Below are positions 22,328 through 31,156 of a DNA stretch of 34,895 nucleotides, piece by piece (position 1 is the stretch's first letter; each line of letters starts with the position of its first letter). The DNA comes from Saprospiraceae bacterium. GTDB taxonomy: Bacteria > Bacteroidota > Bacteroidia > Chitinophagales > Saprospiraceae. The position numbers were made by a program, and so were the translations under genes. Under the pieces are notes generated by a model that worked only from the letters and a program-made list of their open reading frames with translations, did no database searches and was not told the origin of the DNA. The stretch lies in contig JANQSS010000093.1 in NCBI GenBank assembly GCA_028279185.1, forward strand, positions 1 to 34,895, written 5' to 3'.

Positions 22328-25309
22328 ATGAAAGGATATATTCATTTAATCATATTTATTTTAGCGCTTAATCCAAAAGCTAATGCACAAGTAGGAGTGG
22401 AATGTGGAACGGAGCCGGATACAAGTGCATTAGTCTCTGCACCTTCAAATTGCGATATAGGCTCGTTAAGCCATAAATGCGTAAAACTTAGATTTCATTA
22501 TATTAATAATACGGCTGATACGATTAAGGAAAATTTAGAGTATAAATGGGCTCATCAATTGCGATATGTCAACGAGGTTTTTGCACCAACGAAAATTCGG
22601 TTTACAACCGGGAGTGATTGTATTAATAAGATTCAAAAATATCCGGGCTACGGTTATGAAGACTGGAGAATAGAGAAAAATAACAACCACGCTTCGCTCG
22701 GAATGGACCCTAACGGGATAGATGTCTTTGTCTTTCAGGATCAACCTGAAGAGAGACATGCTCATAGCGGTGTGGGAGAAAAGAGTGCCATCTACCTTTA
22801 CGAGAACGATTGGGATTTGGCTCATGAATTAGGCCATGCGCTGGGTTTGTATCATACACAACAGAACGGAGGCCACATTTCCCTTACAGAATGCAAAGAT
22901 GGTCGGGAATGCGACGACCGAGGTGATTATATGTGTGACACAGGCGCAGATCCATGGCTTGAGGACTTAGATGGGATAAATGGAGATGACGAGGGCCAAT
23001 GGGTGGTAAACTGCGTTCAAATGATTGATAGTTTAGTAGCTGATCCTTGTGGTGACATCACTACGCAATGGAATATTCCATTTAATAATGTAATGAGTTA
23101 CTACAATTGTGGGGAGGAGTTCAGTGATTGTCAAATAGTAAAAATGCATAATGATATAAGCGGGGCTCGAGAAAACATGCATTTAGCCGATTGCGCTACT
23201 GACCCATACAATTTTCCATCTTGCCCCGATATTATTATAGATACCGATGTGCTATGGTTGAATGGAATTAAAAAAATGTGTCCGGGTCAAAAAATCATAA
23301 TTACATCTACAGGCAGATTACGACTTGAGAATTATACCATTACTTATGATATAGATAATATTCAAGGTTGTGAAAAACTATACAAACAATTGGCTCGGTG
23401 GGATGGTATACATATTGATGGAGGATCTTTCGGTATTCTATATGACCTCAATGGGAATGCAATTGCGGGTTCAACTGGTGCAATAATTGCCAAGAACAGT
23501 ACAATAGAGCAGTCTCTGAAAGGTATTCAGGCTCCTAAGAATTTTGGAGAAATATTCCTTGATAATGTTGTAATGAGAGAGAATGGCGTCGCCATCAATG
23601 CGCACGAGACTAGACAACATGGAATGGTGGGAAACCCTGGGAGCAACAGTTCTGTAATTGGTCGAGTAGTTGTACTCAATAGCACTATTTCAGCCGACAA
23701 TGTCTTTCCGCATAACAAATACTATCCTCCCGCAGGTAAACAGATTAGTGTAGTGGGCACTTCATGCTTAATTAAGCATACTCAGATTTCTAACAATACA
23801 GGGCGCAAGATGACAGGAGTTTATTCCTTCGATGGGACCTTACAAGTTATAGGTGGCTCTTCGATTAGCAATTTCCAATTTGGAATATACAAGGACATAG
23901 ATGCGGGCAATCCATTCGCCTCAAGAGGAATGTTCGTCTTAGAAAGTGAAATGAGTGAATGCGATACGGCTATTATAAATTTTTCAGAATTTGCTACCGT
24001 ACGAGAAAATGTAGTGGAAGGCGATGTGATTTCTATTGGAATATGTGAAGGCGAATGGACGGCCAATCACTTTAAAAATGACGTTTGGATCGCAAATGCC
24101 GAAGAAACCAATATGATCGAGGAAAATAAATTTGTTGGGGGTACTCTCCATCTTATGGGAGACAATAGCAGAACGTTAGCTCTCTGCAATATATTTGAAG
24201 CCTCTACTAATCATGCCGTTTTGGCTTCGTTTGATTCTGATTTGCCCATGGCTTGGGGGTCGCCGACAATGGAATCAGGCAATATCTGGGAACAGGTGGT
24301 TAGTAAAATGGAAAAGGAAGATGGAACTGGAATTACAAATTACGAACTTCCAATTGCTAAGTATCAGTTTGACTATAGAGGACAGTTTTCCGGTGAATTA
24401 GTAACCAATCCGAATGTATCGCATTGTAGTTATGACCTGTATCCGGAAGAAATAGGAGATGGCGTAGAAGTAGTTCCGTCTTACGAATTGCCAGCTTTAA
24501 ACGCTGATTATCAAAATTTGGAACAGCAGATCAATCTTTTAAGTCAATCTCTTACGGGTAATTATATAACAGACAAATATGTTTTAGAGAATATGGAAAG
24601 GCTTTCCATTGAGCAGGGTTTATTAAGTGGCCGTGCGCTTAAATCGATGAAAACATTTCATACCATTGCGGATCAAGTATTATGGCAGAATCGCGCAAGT
24701 CCACAAATTAAGTATCGCGATAAAGTAATATCCGGCTTTTACCTTAAAAACTGGCAGTACCTTCTGAATTACCTTAGTGAGATCGAAGTAAGTAGTCCTT
24801 ATGAAGGTTTGGATCGAAACAACTTGTATCAGGCGATTGAATATATGAGAGAATTGGATATTACTGGTACAGATATCTATAATTTGAGCTGTCACGAAAA
24901 AGGTGTCTTAATAGAACTGGGCCGAGCTTCAGGAGGAAACCATACAGCGTTTATCAGAGGTTTTCTACAAGCCTATTATGACATTTATATTCCTACTCCA
25001 AAATATACCGAACCTCAATCTTTATCAGCAACACGGAAAAATGACAAAGATAAATTGGATAAGATGGTAAAAATATTGACCGTCTTTCCCAACCCGGCGG
25101 ATGACAGAGTGGTCATCAGATTAAGCAACTCGAAAGAATGTATAAATCAATTGCGTATCTACAATGTCAATGGACGATTAATGGACGCATACGACAATGT
25201 GGGTAATAGTAAGGAGGTCGATGTGTTCACTTATGCCAAGGGCTTTTATATAGTTCAGATAGTTGATGATTTGGGTGATTGTAAAATCGAAAGAATGATA
25301 ATTCGATAA
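22328..25309 (+). CDS. Secreted M43-like metalloprotease with beta-helix region and T9SS signal
   Basis: A 993-residue protein with signal peptide MKGYIHLIIFILALNPKANAQ. The catalytic domain (about 45-290) has the extended zinc motif HELGHALGLYH (H166, E167, H170, H176) and a Met-turn NNVMSYYNCG, followed by CQIVKMH. This is the pappalysin/cytophagalysin (M43) pattern of a metzincin. Residues about 310-660 are repetitive short strands (IIAKNSTIEQ, IFLDNVVMRENG, VVVLNSTISADN, VIGGSSISNFQFGIY), resembling a right-handed parallel beta-helix. A helical stretch (about 715-870) follows, then a T9SS type A sorting domain (VFPNPADDRVVIRL to RMIIR). It should digest protein outside the cell or at its surface. 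The beta-helix may bind a polymer. No terminator with a T-tract follows; a 7-bp stem lies at 25323-25342. Confidence 0.9.
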   Translation: MKGYIHLIIFILALNPKANAQVGVECGTEPDTSALVSAPSNCDIGSLSHKCVKLRFHYINNTADTIKENLEYKWAHQLRYVNEVFAPTKIRFTTGSDCINKIQKYPGYGYEDWRIEKNNNHASLGMDPNGIDVFVFQDQPEERHAHSGVGEKSAIYLYENDWDLAHELGHALGLYHTQQNGGHISLTECKDGRECDDRGDYMCDTGADPWLEDLDGINGDDEGQWVVNCVQMIDSLVADPCGDITTQWNIPFNNVMSYYNCGEEFSDCQIVKMHNDISGARENMHLADCATDPYNFPSCPDIIIDTDVLWLNGIKKMCPGQKIIITSTGRLRLENYTITYDIDNIQGCEKLYKQLARWDGIHIDGGSFGILYDLNGNAIAGSTGAIIAKNSTIEQSLKGIQAPKNFGEIFLDNVVMRENGVAINAHETRQHGMVGNPGSNSSVIGRVVVLNSTISADNVFPHNKYYPPAGKQISVVGTSCLIKHTQISNNTGRKMTGVYSFDGTLQVIGGSSISNFQFGIYKDIDAGNPFASRGMFVLESEMSECDTAIINFSEFATVRENVVEGDVISIGICEGEWTANHFKNDVWIANAEETNMIEENKFVGGTLHLMGDNSRTLALCNIFEASTNHAVLASFDSDLPMAWGSPTMESGNIWEQVVSKMEKEDGTGITNYELPIAKYQFDYRGQFSGELVTNPNVSHCSYDLYPEEIGDGVEVVPSYELPALNADYQNLEQQINLLSQSLTGNYITDKYVLENMERLSIEQGLLSGRALKSMKTFHTIADQVLWQNRASPQIKYRDKVISGFYLKNWQYLLNYLSEIEVSSPYEGLDRNNLYQAIEYMRELDITGTDIYNLSCHEKGVLIELGRASGGNHTAFIRGFLQAYYDIYIPTPKYTEPQSLSATRKNDKDKLDKMVKILTVFPNPADDRVVIRLSNSKECINQLRIYNVNGRLMDAYDNVGNSKEVDVFTYAKGFYIVQIVDDLGDCKIERMIIR

Positions 25310-25723
25310 TCCTTAATTATCTTAGGCCTCACCTCAGGCCTACAGGAGTGCAATAGACAACAATAAAATATTTTACCAACAAAATTGTGGATTGAATCGC
25401 CCATGGCAGAAATAGATCCAATGACCAAGGAATACAAATTTTTTGTAATAATAATGCCTCCTGTGTCGAGGTAATTAGCCGGAACAATTCACTATTGGAA
25501 GCGGTTCAGTGAAATATTCGATATTTAGATATCAGCAAATCATGGTGCCTTATTATGATCTGAAATTCCGTACAACACAAATTAACAGCTGACCATAAAC
25601 CTAAAAAGTTATTGGCATTGTTTAAGGAAGTAGACAAATATGGGAAATGTAAGATTTCGACCTCCCGAAATCATTCTTTGAGGGTAATTAATTTTTGGCT
25701 TTGAAAATAGTGCTCAAGCATGA
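25310..25723. other. Gap between the metalloprotease and sulfotransferase-like genes
   Basis: 414 bases between convergent genes. It holds two small hairpins without T-tracts: TAGGCCT/AGGCCTA (25323-25329 with 25336-25342) and GATTTCG/CGAAATC (25653-25659 with 25666-25672). It also holds a 23-codon ATG frame (25403-25474) of no evident meaning. No confident gene or RNA is seen. Confidence 0.45.
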
Positions 25724-26542
25724 TTAGCCATAAAATGTTTGTTTATACCTCGATTGATTATATACCCTTCTAACATCTTCAGGCAATTGCAAAGACAATT
25801 GAAATTCTTTCATCAGTTTTCCATAGTTTTTGAAAGTTGACGCATGCACTCTCGGTATGAATAAGCTTTCAATTGATAGAAATTTCGCTATTAGATCATT
25901 TTTAATTGAATGATCCAATTCAGCTTTGTAAATTAATACGTCGAATACTCCATTCGAGAAACGCATATATCCATTGGTCTTATTAAAACCCGTGGTGTAT
26001 ACACACATATCAAGCGCCCCTTTAAACTCATCATCAAACCAATCTAATGGAATACGGTGGCGATAATTGTCAATAAAATGTTTTTGAAGTAATGCTACGT
26101 TTTTACTTAATTTTCCTTGAGTTAGATGGGAAACGATAGAATTTTTAATTTCATTTGTGAGTGGCAGTTTTGTCACCCATTTGATCGAATCCGATATACC
26201 TAAATTTCGACGAAACTCATTATTTATTATCAGTTGCGTACTTAATTCTTGAAAAAAAGCGGATATGTTTCGATCCAAAGGGTGTCGGATGGGTGTGATT
26301 ATTTTGGCCTTTACGCCGGGTTTAATAATGTTGTCAACGATGTTTAAGCTATCCTTTACATGACGTGGAATACCTAACCCCTTTTCATTTAAAATCTTGC
26401 TTGTTTTAGCCAGTTTTTTTGGATGCAGACTGTGTACCTGATATACGTTTTCGAAATGTCCGCGAATGGACAAATAAAGTGCAGTTGAACCAACTTTTCC
26501 CATTTGATAAATTATAATGGGCGTCGATTCATCTATCGCCAT
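25724..26542 (-). CDS. Sulfotransferase-like protein (capsular polysaccharide synthesis family)
   Basis: A 272-residue soluble protein. The N-terminal IIIYQMGKVGSTALYLSI (P-loop at residues 15-20) matches the PAPS 5'-phosphosulfate-binding loop of sulfotransferases. IITPIRHPLDRNISAFF (R86, S94) matches the 3'-phosphate-binding strand. This combination is typical of the putative capsular polysaccharide synthesis/sulfotransferase family of marine bacteria, which sulfates or otherwise modifies surface glycans. The acceptor is unknown. It begins 27 bases after the iscA stop on the same strand and could be read from the isc transcript, although no functional link is known. The convergent neighbour is the metalloprotease. 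Confidence 0.75.
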   Translation of the reverse strand: MAIDESTPIIIYQMGKVGSTALYLSIRGHFENVYQVHSLHPKKLAKTSKILNEKGLGIPRHVKDSLNIVDNIIKPGVKAKIITPIRHPLDRNISAFFQELSTQLIINNEFRRNLGISDSIKWVTKLPLTNEIKNSIVSHLTQGKLSKNVALLQKHFIDNYRHRIPLDWFDDEFKGALDMCVYTTGFNKTNGYMRFSNGVFDVLIYKAELDHSIKNDLIAKFLSIESLFIPRVHASTFKNYGKLMKEFQLSLQLPEDVRRVYNQSRYKQTFYG

Positions 26543-26569
26543 GGCGAGAAAAGGGGTTGATAGGAAGAA

Positions 26570-26896
26570 TTATACGGCAAAGCTTTCACCGCATCCACAA
26601 GTTCGATTGGCGTTAGGGTTATTGAAATAAAATCCTTTGCCATTTAATCCACCGGAAAACTCCAGAGTTGTATTGCACAAGTAAAGAAAGCTCTTTAAAT
26701 CCGTAACGACTTTCACACCATTATCTTCAAAGACCTGATCGTTGTCCCGCGATTCGTTGTCAAAATCCATTTGGTAAGAAAGTCCGCTGCAACCACCACT
26801 TACTACAGATACGCGAATAAAATGCTCTTTCGTAAGCCCCTCATTATCCATGAGTGCTGCAATTTTCTCTTTTGCTGAGTCAGCTACAAATAGCAT
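26570..26896 (-). CDS. iscA: Iron-sulfur cluster assembly protein IscA
   Basis: A 108-residue A-type carrier. The three conserved cysteines are C36 (SGGCSGLSY), C100 and C102 (RTCGCGESF), which bind iron or a [2Fe-2S]/[4Fe-4S] cluster for transfer to apoproteins. Length and motif spacing are normal. It starts 5 bases after the iscU stop, in the same operon. ATG at 26896. Confidence 0.93.
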   Translation of the reverse strand: MLFVADSAKEKIAALMDNEGLTKEHFIRVSVVSGGCSGLSYQMDFDNESRDNDQVFEDNGVKVVTDLKSFLYLCNTTLEFSGGLNGKGFYFNNPNANRTCGCGESFAV

Positions 26897-26901
26897 GATC
26901 T

Positions 26902-27288
26902 TTATCCTTCTTGTTTCGTTTTATAATCTTTAATTGCACTTTTGATGGCATCTTCAGCTAAAACCGAGCAGTGGATTTTCACCGGAGGAAGCGCTAACTC
27001 TTCGACTATATCCATGTTGTCAATAGCCATGGCTTCATCGACTGTCTTTCCTTTAATCCATTCGGTAGCTAAAGAGGAAGAAGCGATAGCGGAACCGCAA
27101 CCAAATGTTTTGAATTTGGCGTCAACGATTTCGCCGGATGATTCATCAACTTCAATTTGCAGCCGCATAACATCTCCACATTCAGGTGCACCTACCAAGC
27201 CGGTGCCTACGTTTTTGTTTGCTTTATCGAGGGTACCTACGTTTCTCGGGTTTTTGAAATGATCCAGTACTTTTTCTGAATAAGCCAT
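26902..27288 (-). CDS. iscU: Iron-sulfur cluster scaffold protein IscU
   Basis: A 128-residue scaffold on which IscS-derived sulfur and iron are assembled. Cluster ligands are C37 with D39 (APECGDVMRL), C64 (FGCGSAIASSS) and H106-C107 (KIHCSVLAEDA). LPPVKIHC contains the LPPVK site recognised by HscA-type chaperones. The protein is full length. It lies between iscS (56-base gap) and iscA. No hscA, hscB or fdx is in the window. Confidence 0.96.
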   Translation of the reverse strand: MAYSEKVLDHFKNPRNVGTLDKANKNVGTGLVGAPECGDVMRLQIEVDESSGEIVDAKFKTFGCGSAIASSSLATEWIKGKTVDEAMAIDNMDIVEELALPPVKIHCSVLAEDAIKSAIKDYKTKQEG

Positions 27289-27344
27289 GATGTCTAGTTT
27301 TGTATAGAGTTTAAATGATTTTTTTGCATAAAAAGTTCAGCTCA

Positions 27345-28565
27345 TTAATGCGCCGTCCATTCCACTGATTCAAGGTCAACACCTTCTTTATACATTTCCC
27401 ATATAGGGCTTAAGGCACGCATATGATTGACTCCGTCGACCAGCATTTTTATGGCTACATCAACTTCTTCTTCAGTAGTAAAACGTCCAAGGCTAAACCG
27501 GATAGAAGAATGTGCTAAGTCATCACCAAGACCTAAGGCAATAAGAACATAGGATGGCTCAAGACTAGCCGAAGTGCAGGCCGATCCAGATGATACGGCA
27601 ATATTTTGATTAAATGTCATCATCAAGCCTTCTCCCTCAACATGTTTGAACGATAGATTTGTTACATGCGGCATTCGCTCATCCTTTGAGCCATTAACGT
27701 ACACCTCCTCCAATTGTGACAGTAAAGCTGATTCCAATTTATTGCGTAACGCACTTACGCGTTCAGCATCAGCCGTCATTTCAGCTTTGGCCAATTGGGC
27801 CGCTTTTCCGAAACCGACAATCCCCGGTACATTGAGCGTCCCAGAACGCATTCCTCTTTCGTGCCCCCCGCCATCTATCTGGGCAGTTACTTTTACACGC
27901 GGTTTTTTACGACTGACGTACAAAGCACCAATACCTTTCGGACCGTACATCTTATGAGCCGTAAATGCCATAAGATGCACACCGACTTCCTTTGGTTTAA
28001 CGGGTATTTTACCCACAGCTTGCGTCGCATCCGAAAACAACAAAACACCGTGTTTTTGACAGATGTCGGCAATTTCCTTCATCGGTTGAATGACACCTGT
28101 TTCATTGTTGGCCCACATAACGGAAACTAGTATAGTCTTATCGGTAATGGCGGCCTCCAACATCTCCAAATCCACTATTCCATCACGTTTTACATCCAAA
28201 TATGTAACTTCTCCTCCTTGCTTTTCGATCTTATGACAACTATCAATAACGGCTTTATGCTCTGTCTTCAGGGTGATAATGTGATTGCCTTTACGGCTAT
28301 ACATTTCAAATACACCCTTTAATGCCAAATTATCGGACTCGGTAGCACCGCTCGTGAAGATAATTTCCTTAGGATCTGCACCTATCAGATCAGCGACCTG
28401 CTCACGTCCTAAGTCAACCGCATCTTCAGCTTCCCAGCCGAAAGGGTGGTTGCGACTGGCCGCATTTCCCGGATGATTATAAAAGTAGGGGAGCATTGCG
28501 TCCACAACCCGCGGATCACATGGTGTCGTCGAATTATTATCTAAATATATTTTACTTACTGACAT
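27345..28565 (-). CDS. iscS: Cysteine desulfurase IscS
   Basis: A 406-residue PLP enzyme that removes sulfur from cysteine and passes it as persulfide to IscU. The start YLDNNSTTPCDPRV is typical. PLP lysine K205 lies in FTAHKMYGPKGIGALY, and the persulfide-carrying C330 lies in SSGSACTSASLEPSYVL on the long group I loop. It is first gene of iscS-iscU-iscA on the minus strand. No IscR regulator gene is adjacent, so control must differ from that of E. coli. A candidate -7 element is at 28607-28614. ATG at 28565. Confidence 0.96.
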   Translation of the reverse strand: MSVSKIYLDNNSTTPCDPRVVDAMLPYFYNHPGNAASRNHPFGWEAEDAVDLGREQVADLIGADPKEIIFTSGATESDNLALKGVFEMYSRKGNHIITLKTEHKAVIDSCHKIEKQGGEVTYLDVKRDGIVDLEMLEAAITDKTILVSVMWANNETGVIQPMKEIADICQKHGVLLFSDATQAVGKIPVKPKEVGVHLMAFTAHKMYGPKGIGALYVSRKKPRVKVTAQIDGGGHERGMRSGTLNVPGIVGFGKAAQLAKAEMTADAERVSALRNKLESALLSQLEEVYVNGSKDERMPHVTNLSFKHVEGEGLMMTFNQNIAVSSGSACTSASLEPSYVLIALGLGDDLAHSSIRFSLGRFTTEEEVDVAIKMLVDGVNHMRALSPIWEMYKEGVDLESVEWTAH

Positions 28566-28970
28566 AAGTGTTTTGTATTCTACTAAATCTTGGTTGAAAA
28601 TGACTGCAAAATTAACAAAAAAGGACGTCGCTTGTTCAGATCGAGTCTATACAATTATCAACATTCTTCTCTTCAGGGATCAAAGCACTCTGCCAAGCTT
28701 AATCTTCCAATGTCGTAAAATGCATAATGTAATGTGCGTGTGGCTATGCGGACAGCCATCAATGCTTAATTCTAACGAGTAGTACTAATCATCTGTCTCG
28801 GAAAAATTGGATTTGGACTTTGTTCCATCGATCTCAATCCTCATTCTCGTATCAAATTGAGCAATGGTATGGCTTTGATGAACTGGGGCATGTCTGCCAT
28901 CAGTACAGCAAGTGTGTAAAGTGGACTATCTTGAGGCCTGATTGAAAAGCAGTTTTATTTGGTACGTACT
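28566..28970. other. Divergent gap between iscS and the MutA-like gene
   Basis: 405 bases. The left end carries the isc promoter candidate. Bases about 28790-28940 are poor in stop codons: on the minus strand, frames encoding LYTLAVLMADMPQFIKAI and, in another phase, TIAQFDTRMRIEID are both open, and two plus-strand frames are open as well. None has a ribosome site or family match. It may be a decayed coding segment or chance. Confidence 0.4.
28607..28614 (-). promoter_or_regulatory. Possible promoter -7 element of the isc operon
   Basis: The minus strand reads TAATTTTG, fitting TAnnTTTG, 42 bases before the iscS ATG. No good -33 element is seen. Confidence 0.4.
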
Positions 28971-29957
28971 ATGGACGAATTCAGACAACAAACTAAGGCA
29001 GAATGGGCCGAAAAGGTGGTGAAAGACCTCAAATTGGGTTCGCAAAGCGAATTGGATTATCATGTTGAGCCGGGTCTAAAAATATCGCCGATATACATGT
29101 CGGATGAAGTTACGCAGTATCCACCTATCCGATGGGGAAGAGAAGGATGGAAAATCACAGAGGATTTTACGATTACAGACTTCGACTCGGCATTATATTG
29201 TAATCAGGCTATTTTGTCCAGTTTGGAAGGAGGAAGTGAGGTGATCGAAATTATTTTCAAGGATCAAGTTCATTATGATATAGAAACCATGCTTGAAAAT
29301 GTTCACCTAGACCTTATTAAAATTAGGTTCATTACTCAAAGCGATGAATTAGTGCAACAACTTGTTGCTTCTCTGGAGAAAGAGGCACCTGCCGCATATA
29401 ATCACGTAAATTGTGAGGTGGTAGGACACACTGTTAAATTACTTTCAATATCAGCATATCTGTCGTATTCCGAGCAACTGATCGAGGTGCGTAATGGCAT
29501 ATTGCATTTGTTTTCTGAGGGGAAAATAAATGGGTGGAAAGAATTGGTGATAGCCATTCCAGTAGGCGATGCCTTACTTATCGAAATTGCTAAATTACGT
29601 GCGTTAAAATTAGTCATATATGAGTTGGCCGCCCGGCTTGATAAACCGTTAACTGAATTTCCAACAATAAAATGTGTCATTTCTCAAAATGTAAATATGG
29701 ATGATTTAGAGACTGTAATTGGTAGTACGAATTCTGCCTTTGCAGCAGTCATGGGCGGATGTGATGAACTTCAGATTGCGCATGAGTTTAGCTCTGTAAT
29801 AAAATTGGCCGATGCTGACCGAAGACGCGTAATTCGAAATATAAATTGGTTATTAAAAGCGGAGAGCTATATGGATAAATACTCGGATGTTCTTCATGGG
29901 TCGTATTGGGTGGAAAGATGTACACGTCTACTTTACGAACGTAGCCAAGAACAATAA
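28971..29957 (+). CDS. Methylmalonyl-CoA mutase small-subunit-like protein
   Basis: A 328-residue protein that begins with the MutA-type pattern TKAEWAEKVVKDLKLGSQSELDYHV and continues with GLKISPIYMSDEV. A TIM-barrel-like series of strands follows (NQAILSSLEGGSEVIEI, LDLIKIRF, LVIAIPVG). In the two-subunit enzyme the catalytic MutB binds cobalamin and substrate, while MutA is a non-catalytic partner. MutA proteins are usually much longer (450-620 residues), so this is a truncated or minimal form lacking the C-terminal domain. No mutB is adjacent. ATG at 28971 is preferred to an upstream TTG. It lies 170 bases upstream of the MeaB-type GTPase gene on the same strand, which supports the mutase link. 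Confidence 0.72.
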   Translation: MDEFRQQTKAEWAEKVVKDLKLGSQSELDYHVEPGLKISPIYMSDEVTQYPPIRWGREGWKITEDFTITDFDSALYCNQAILSSLEGGSEVIEIIFKDQVHYDIETMLENVHLDLIKIRFITQSDELVQQLVASLEKEAPAAYNHVNCEVVGHTVKLLSISAYLSYSEQLIEVRNGILHLFSEGKINGWKELVIAIPVGDALLIEIAKLRALKLVIYELAARLDKPLTEFPTIKCVISQNVNMDDLETVIGSTNSAFAAVMGGCDELQIAHEFSSVIKLADADRRRVIRNINWLLKAESYMDKYSDVLHGSYWVERCTRLLYERSQEQ

Positions 29958-29960
29958 AAA

Positions 29961-30030
29961 ATGGGAGACGATGGTTGAGAGCCATCCCCTTTCTTTGCAT
30001 CAACAATAAAAGAGATTTATCGCCTCCCAT
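29961..30030 (+). terminator. Nested inverted repeat between the MutA-like and meaB genes, weak terminator
   Basis: An outer pair ATGGGAG/CTCCCAT (29961-29967 with 30024-30030) encloses an inner hairpin GATGG/CCATC (29970-29974 with 29982-29986). There is no T-run, so it is more likely an mRNA 3' structure or attenuation site than an efficient terminator. Confidence 0.3.
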
Positions 30031-30127
30031 AGTATTAAATATCGGTTGATTCTGGCAAGGGTCATATTTTGAAATAGTAATTAAATATATTTTATAATCA
30101 TTTTTTGTATTTATTAACAGTTTTACA

Positions 30128-31156
30128 TTGATTTCTAAAAAAATTCAACAAGGTTCATCCGATGATCAACTGACTCGGGAGCAAATTTTAAAACTGGCCG
30201 AGCAAATCTGTGCTAAGGATAGAAAAGCCCTCGCCCGTGGAATCACCTTGGTTGAAAGCCGTGTTCCCGCTCACAGGATACTAGCTGTCGAGTTATTGTC
30301 GGCTTTGGCTAAAAAGCCAAAAATGTCTTGTACCTGGGCGATTACCGGGCCCCCTGGTGTGGGAAAAAGTTCGTTTGTAGAGTCAATAGGGCTACAAGCA
30401 CTTAAAAAAGGGCACAGGTTAGCTGTATTGTCAATTGATCCCACCAGCGCCATTACAAAAGGAAGTATCCTAGGGGATAAAACACGTATGCATCGATTGG
30501 CGGGAGATGAACGCGTATTCATTCGACCGAGCCCATCAGGAGGTCAACTCGGCGGAGTCGCTTCAACAACGTGGGAGGTTAGACAACTTTGCCAGGCGGC
30601 TGGATACGATTTAATTTTTATAGAAACGGTAGGAGTTGGTCAATCTGAATTTGATGTGCAACATCTGTCGGATATGGTCATTCTACTTTTACAACCGGGC
30701 TCTGGTGACGATATTCAAGGTATAAAGAAGGGCGTGATGGAAATGGCTGATTGCTATGTCATAAATAAAGCGGATGGTGAACAACTGAAATTGGCGAGAG
30801 AGGCGAAATCACACGTAATGGCCATGTTAAAGCTTCGATCTGAAACGCAAATTGCAGAGCGCGTATTTACACATAGCATAGTGGATGAGGCGTTAATTCT
30901 AAAATGTTGGGAGGGTCTTTCATCTTATATGATCCGGTTAGCAGAGTCCGGAGTATTTCAAACTAGACATACAACGCAAAATGCATATTGGTTCCATAAC
31001 AAAGTAGATGCTGTTCTTGCCGCATGGGTAACGACGAAAAAAAATGACCTCTTAAAACAAGATGATATTTATGAAAAGTTTGAAAGAGGGGAGCTAAATA
31101 TTCATGATGCAATCAACCAATTTATTTTCAATTTTAATAATACATATGGTAATTAG
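30128..31156 (+). CDS. meaB: MeaB/ArgK-type G3E GTPase, methylmalonyl-CoA mutase chaperone
   Basis: A 342-residue GTPase that protects and reloads methylmalonyl-CoA mutase with adenosylcobalamin. Walker A is GPPGVGKSS (about 74-82). The switch region contains IDPTSAITKGSILGDKTRM, Walker B is FIETVGVGQSE, and NKAD is the guanine-specificity motif. The C-terminal dimerisation arm is present (WFHNKVDAVLAAWV). No in-frame ATG precedes residue 66, so TTG at 30128 is taken as the start. The preceding 60 bases are very AT-rich. It follows the MutA-like gene, and its last 11 bases overlap the start of the M23 peptidase gene. Confidence 0.93.
   Translation: MISKKIQQGSSDDQLTREQILKLAEQICAKDRKALARGITLVESRVPAHRILAVELLSALAKKPKMSCTWAITGPPGVGKSSFVESIGLQALKKGHRLAVLSIDPTSAITKGSILGDKTRMHRLAGDERVFIRPSPSGGQLGGVASTTWEVRQLCQAAGYDLIFIETVGVGQSEFDVQHLSDMVILLLQPGSGDDIQGIKKGVMEMADCYVINKADGEQLKLAREAKSHVMAMLKLRSETQIAERVFTHSIVDEALILKCWEGLSSYMIRLAESGVFQTRHTTQNAYWFHNKVDAVLAAWVTTKKNDLLKQDDIYEKFERGELNIHDAINQFIFNFNNTYGN

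Noticed and set aside
25403-25474. 23-codon ATG frame in the gap after the metalloprotease
   Set aside because: It is too short, with no ribosome site, no hydrophobic or other signature, and no support beyond being open.
28566-28970. IscR-type regulator gene or Fe-S regulatory site upstream of iscS
   Set aside because: No winged-helix ORF is present in the gap, and no palindrome was recognisable as an IscR site.
30271-30522. 83-codon minus-strand ORF inside meaB
   Set aside because: It is antisense to the conserved Walker A and switch regions of the GTPase, so a shadow frame.
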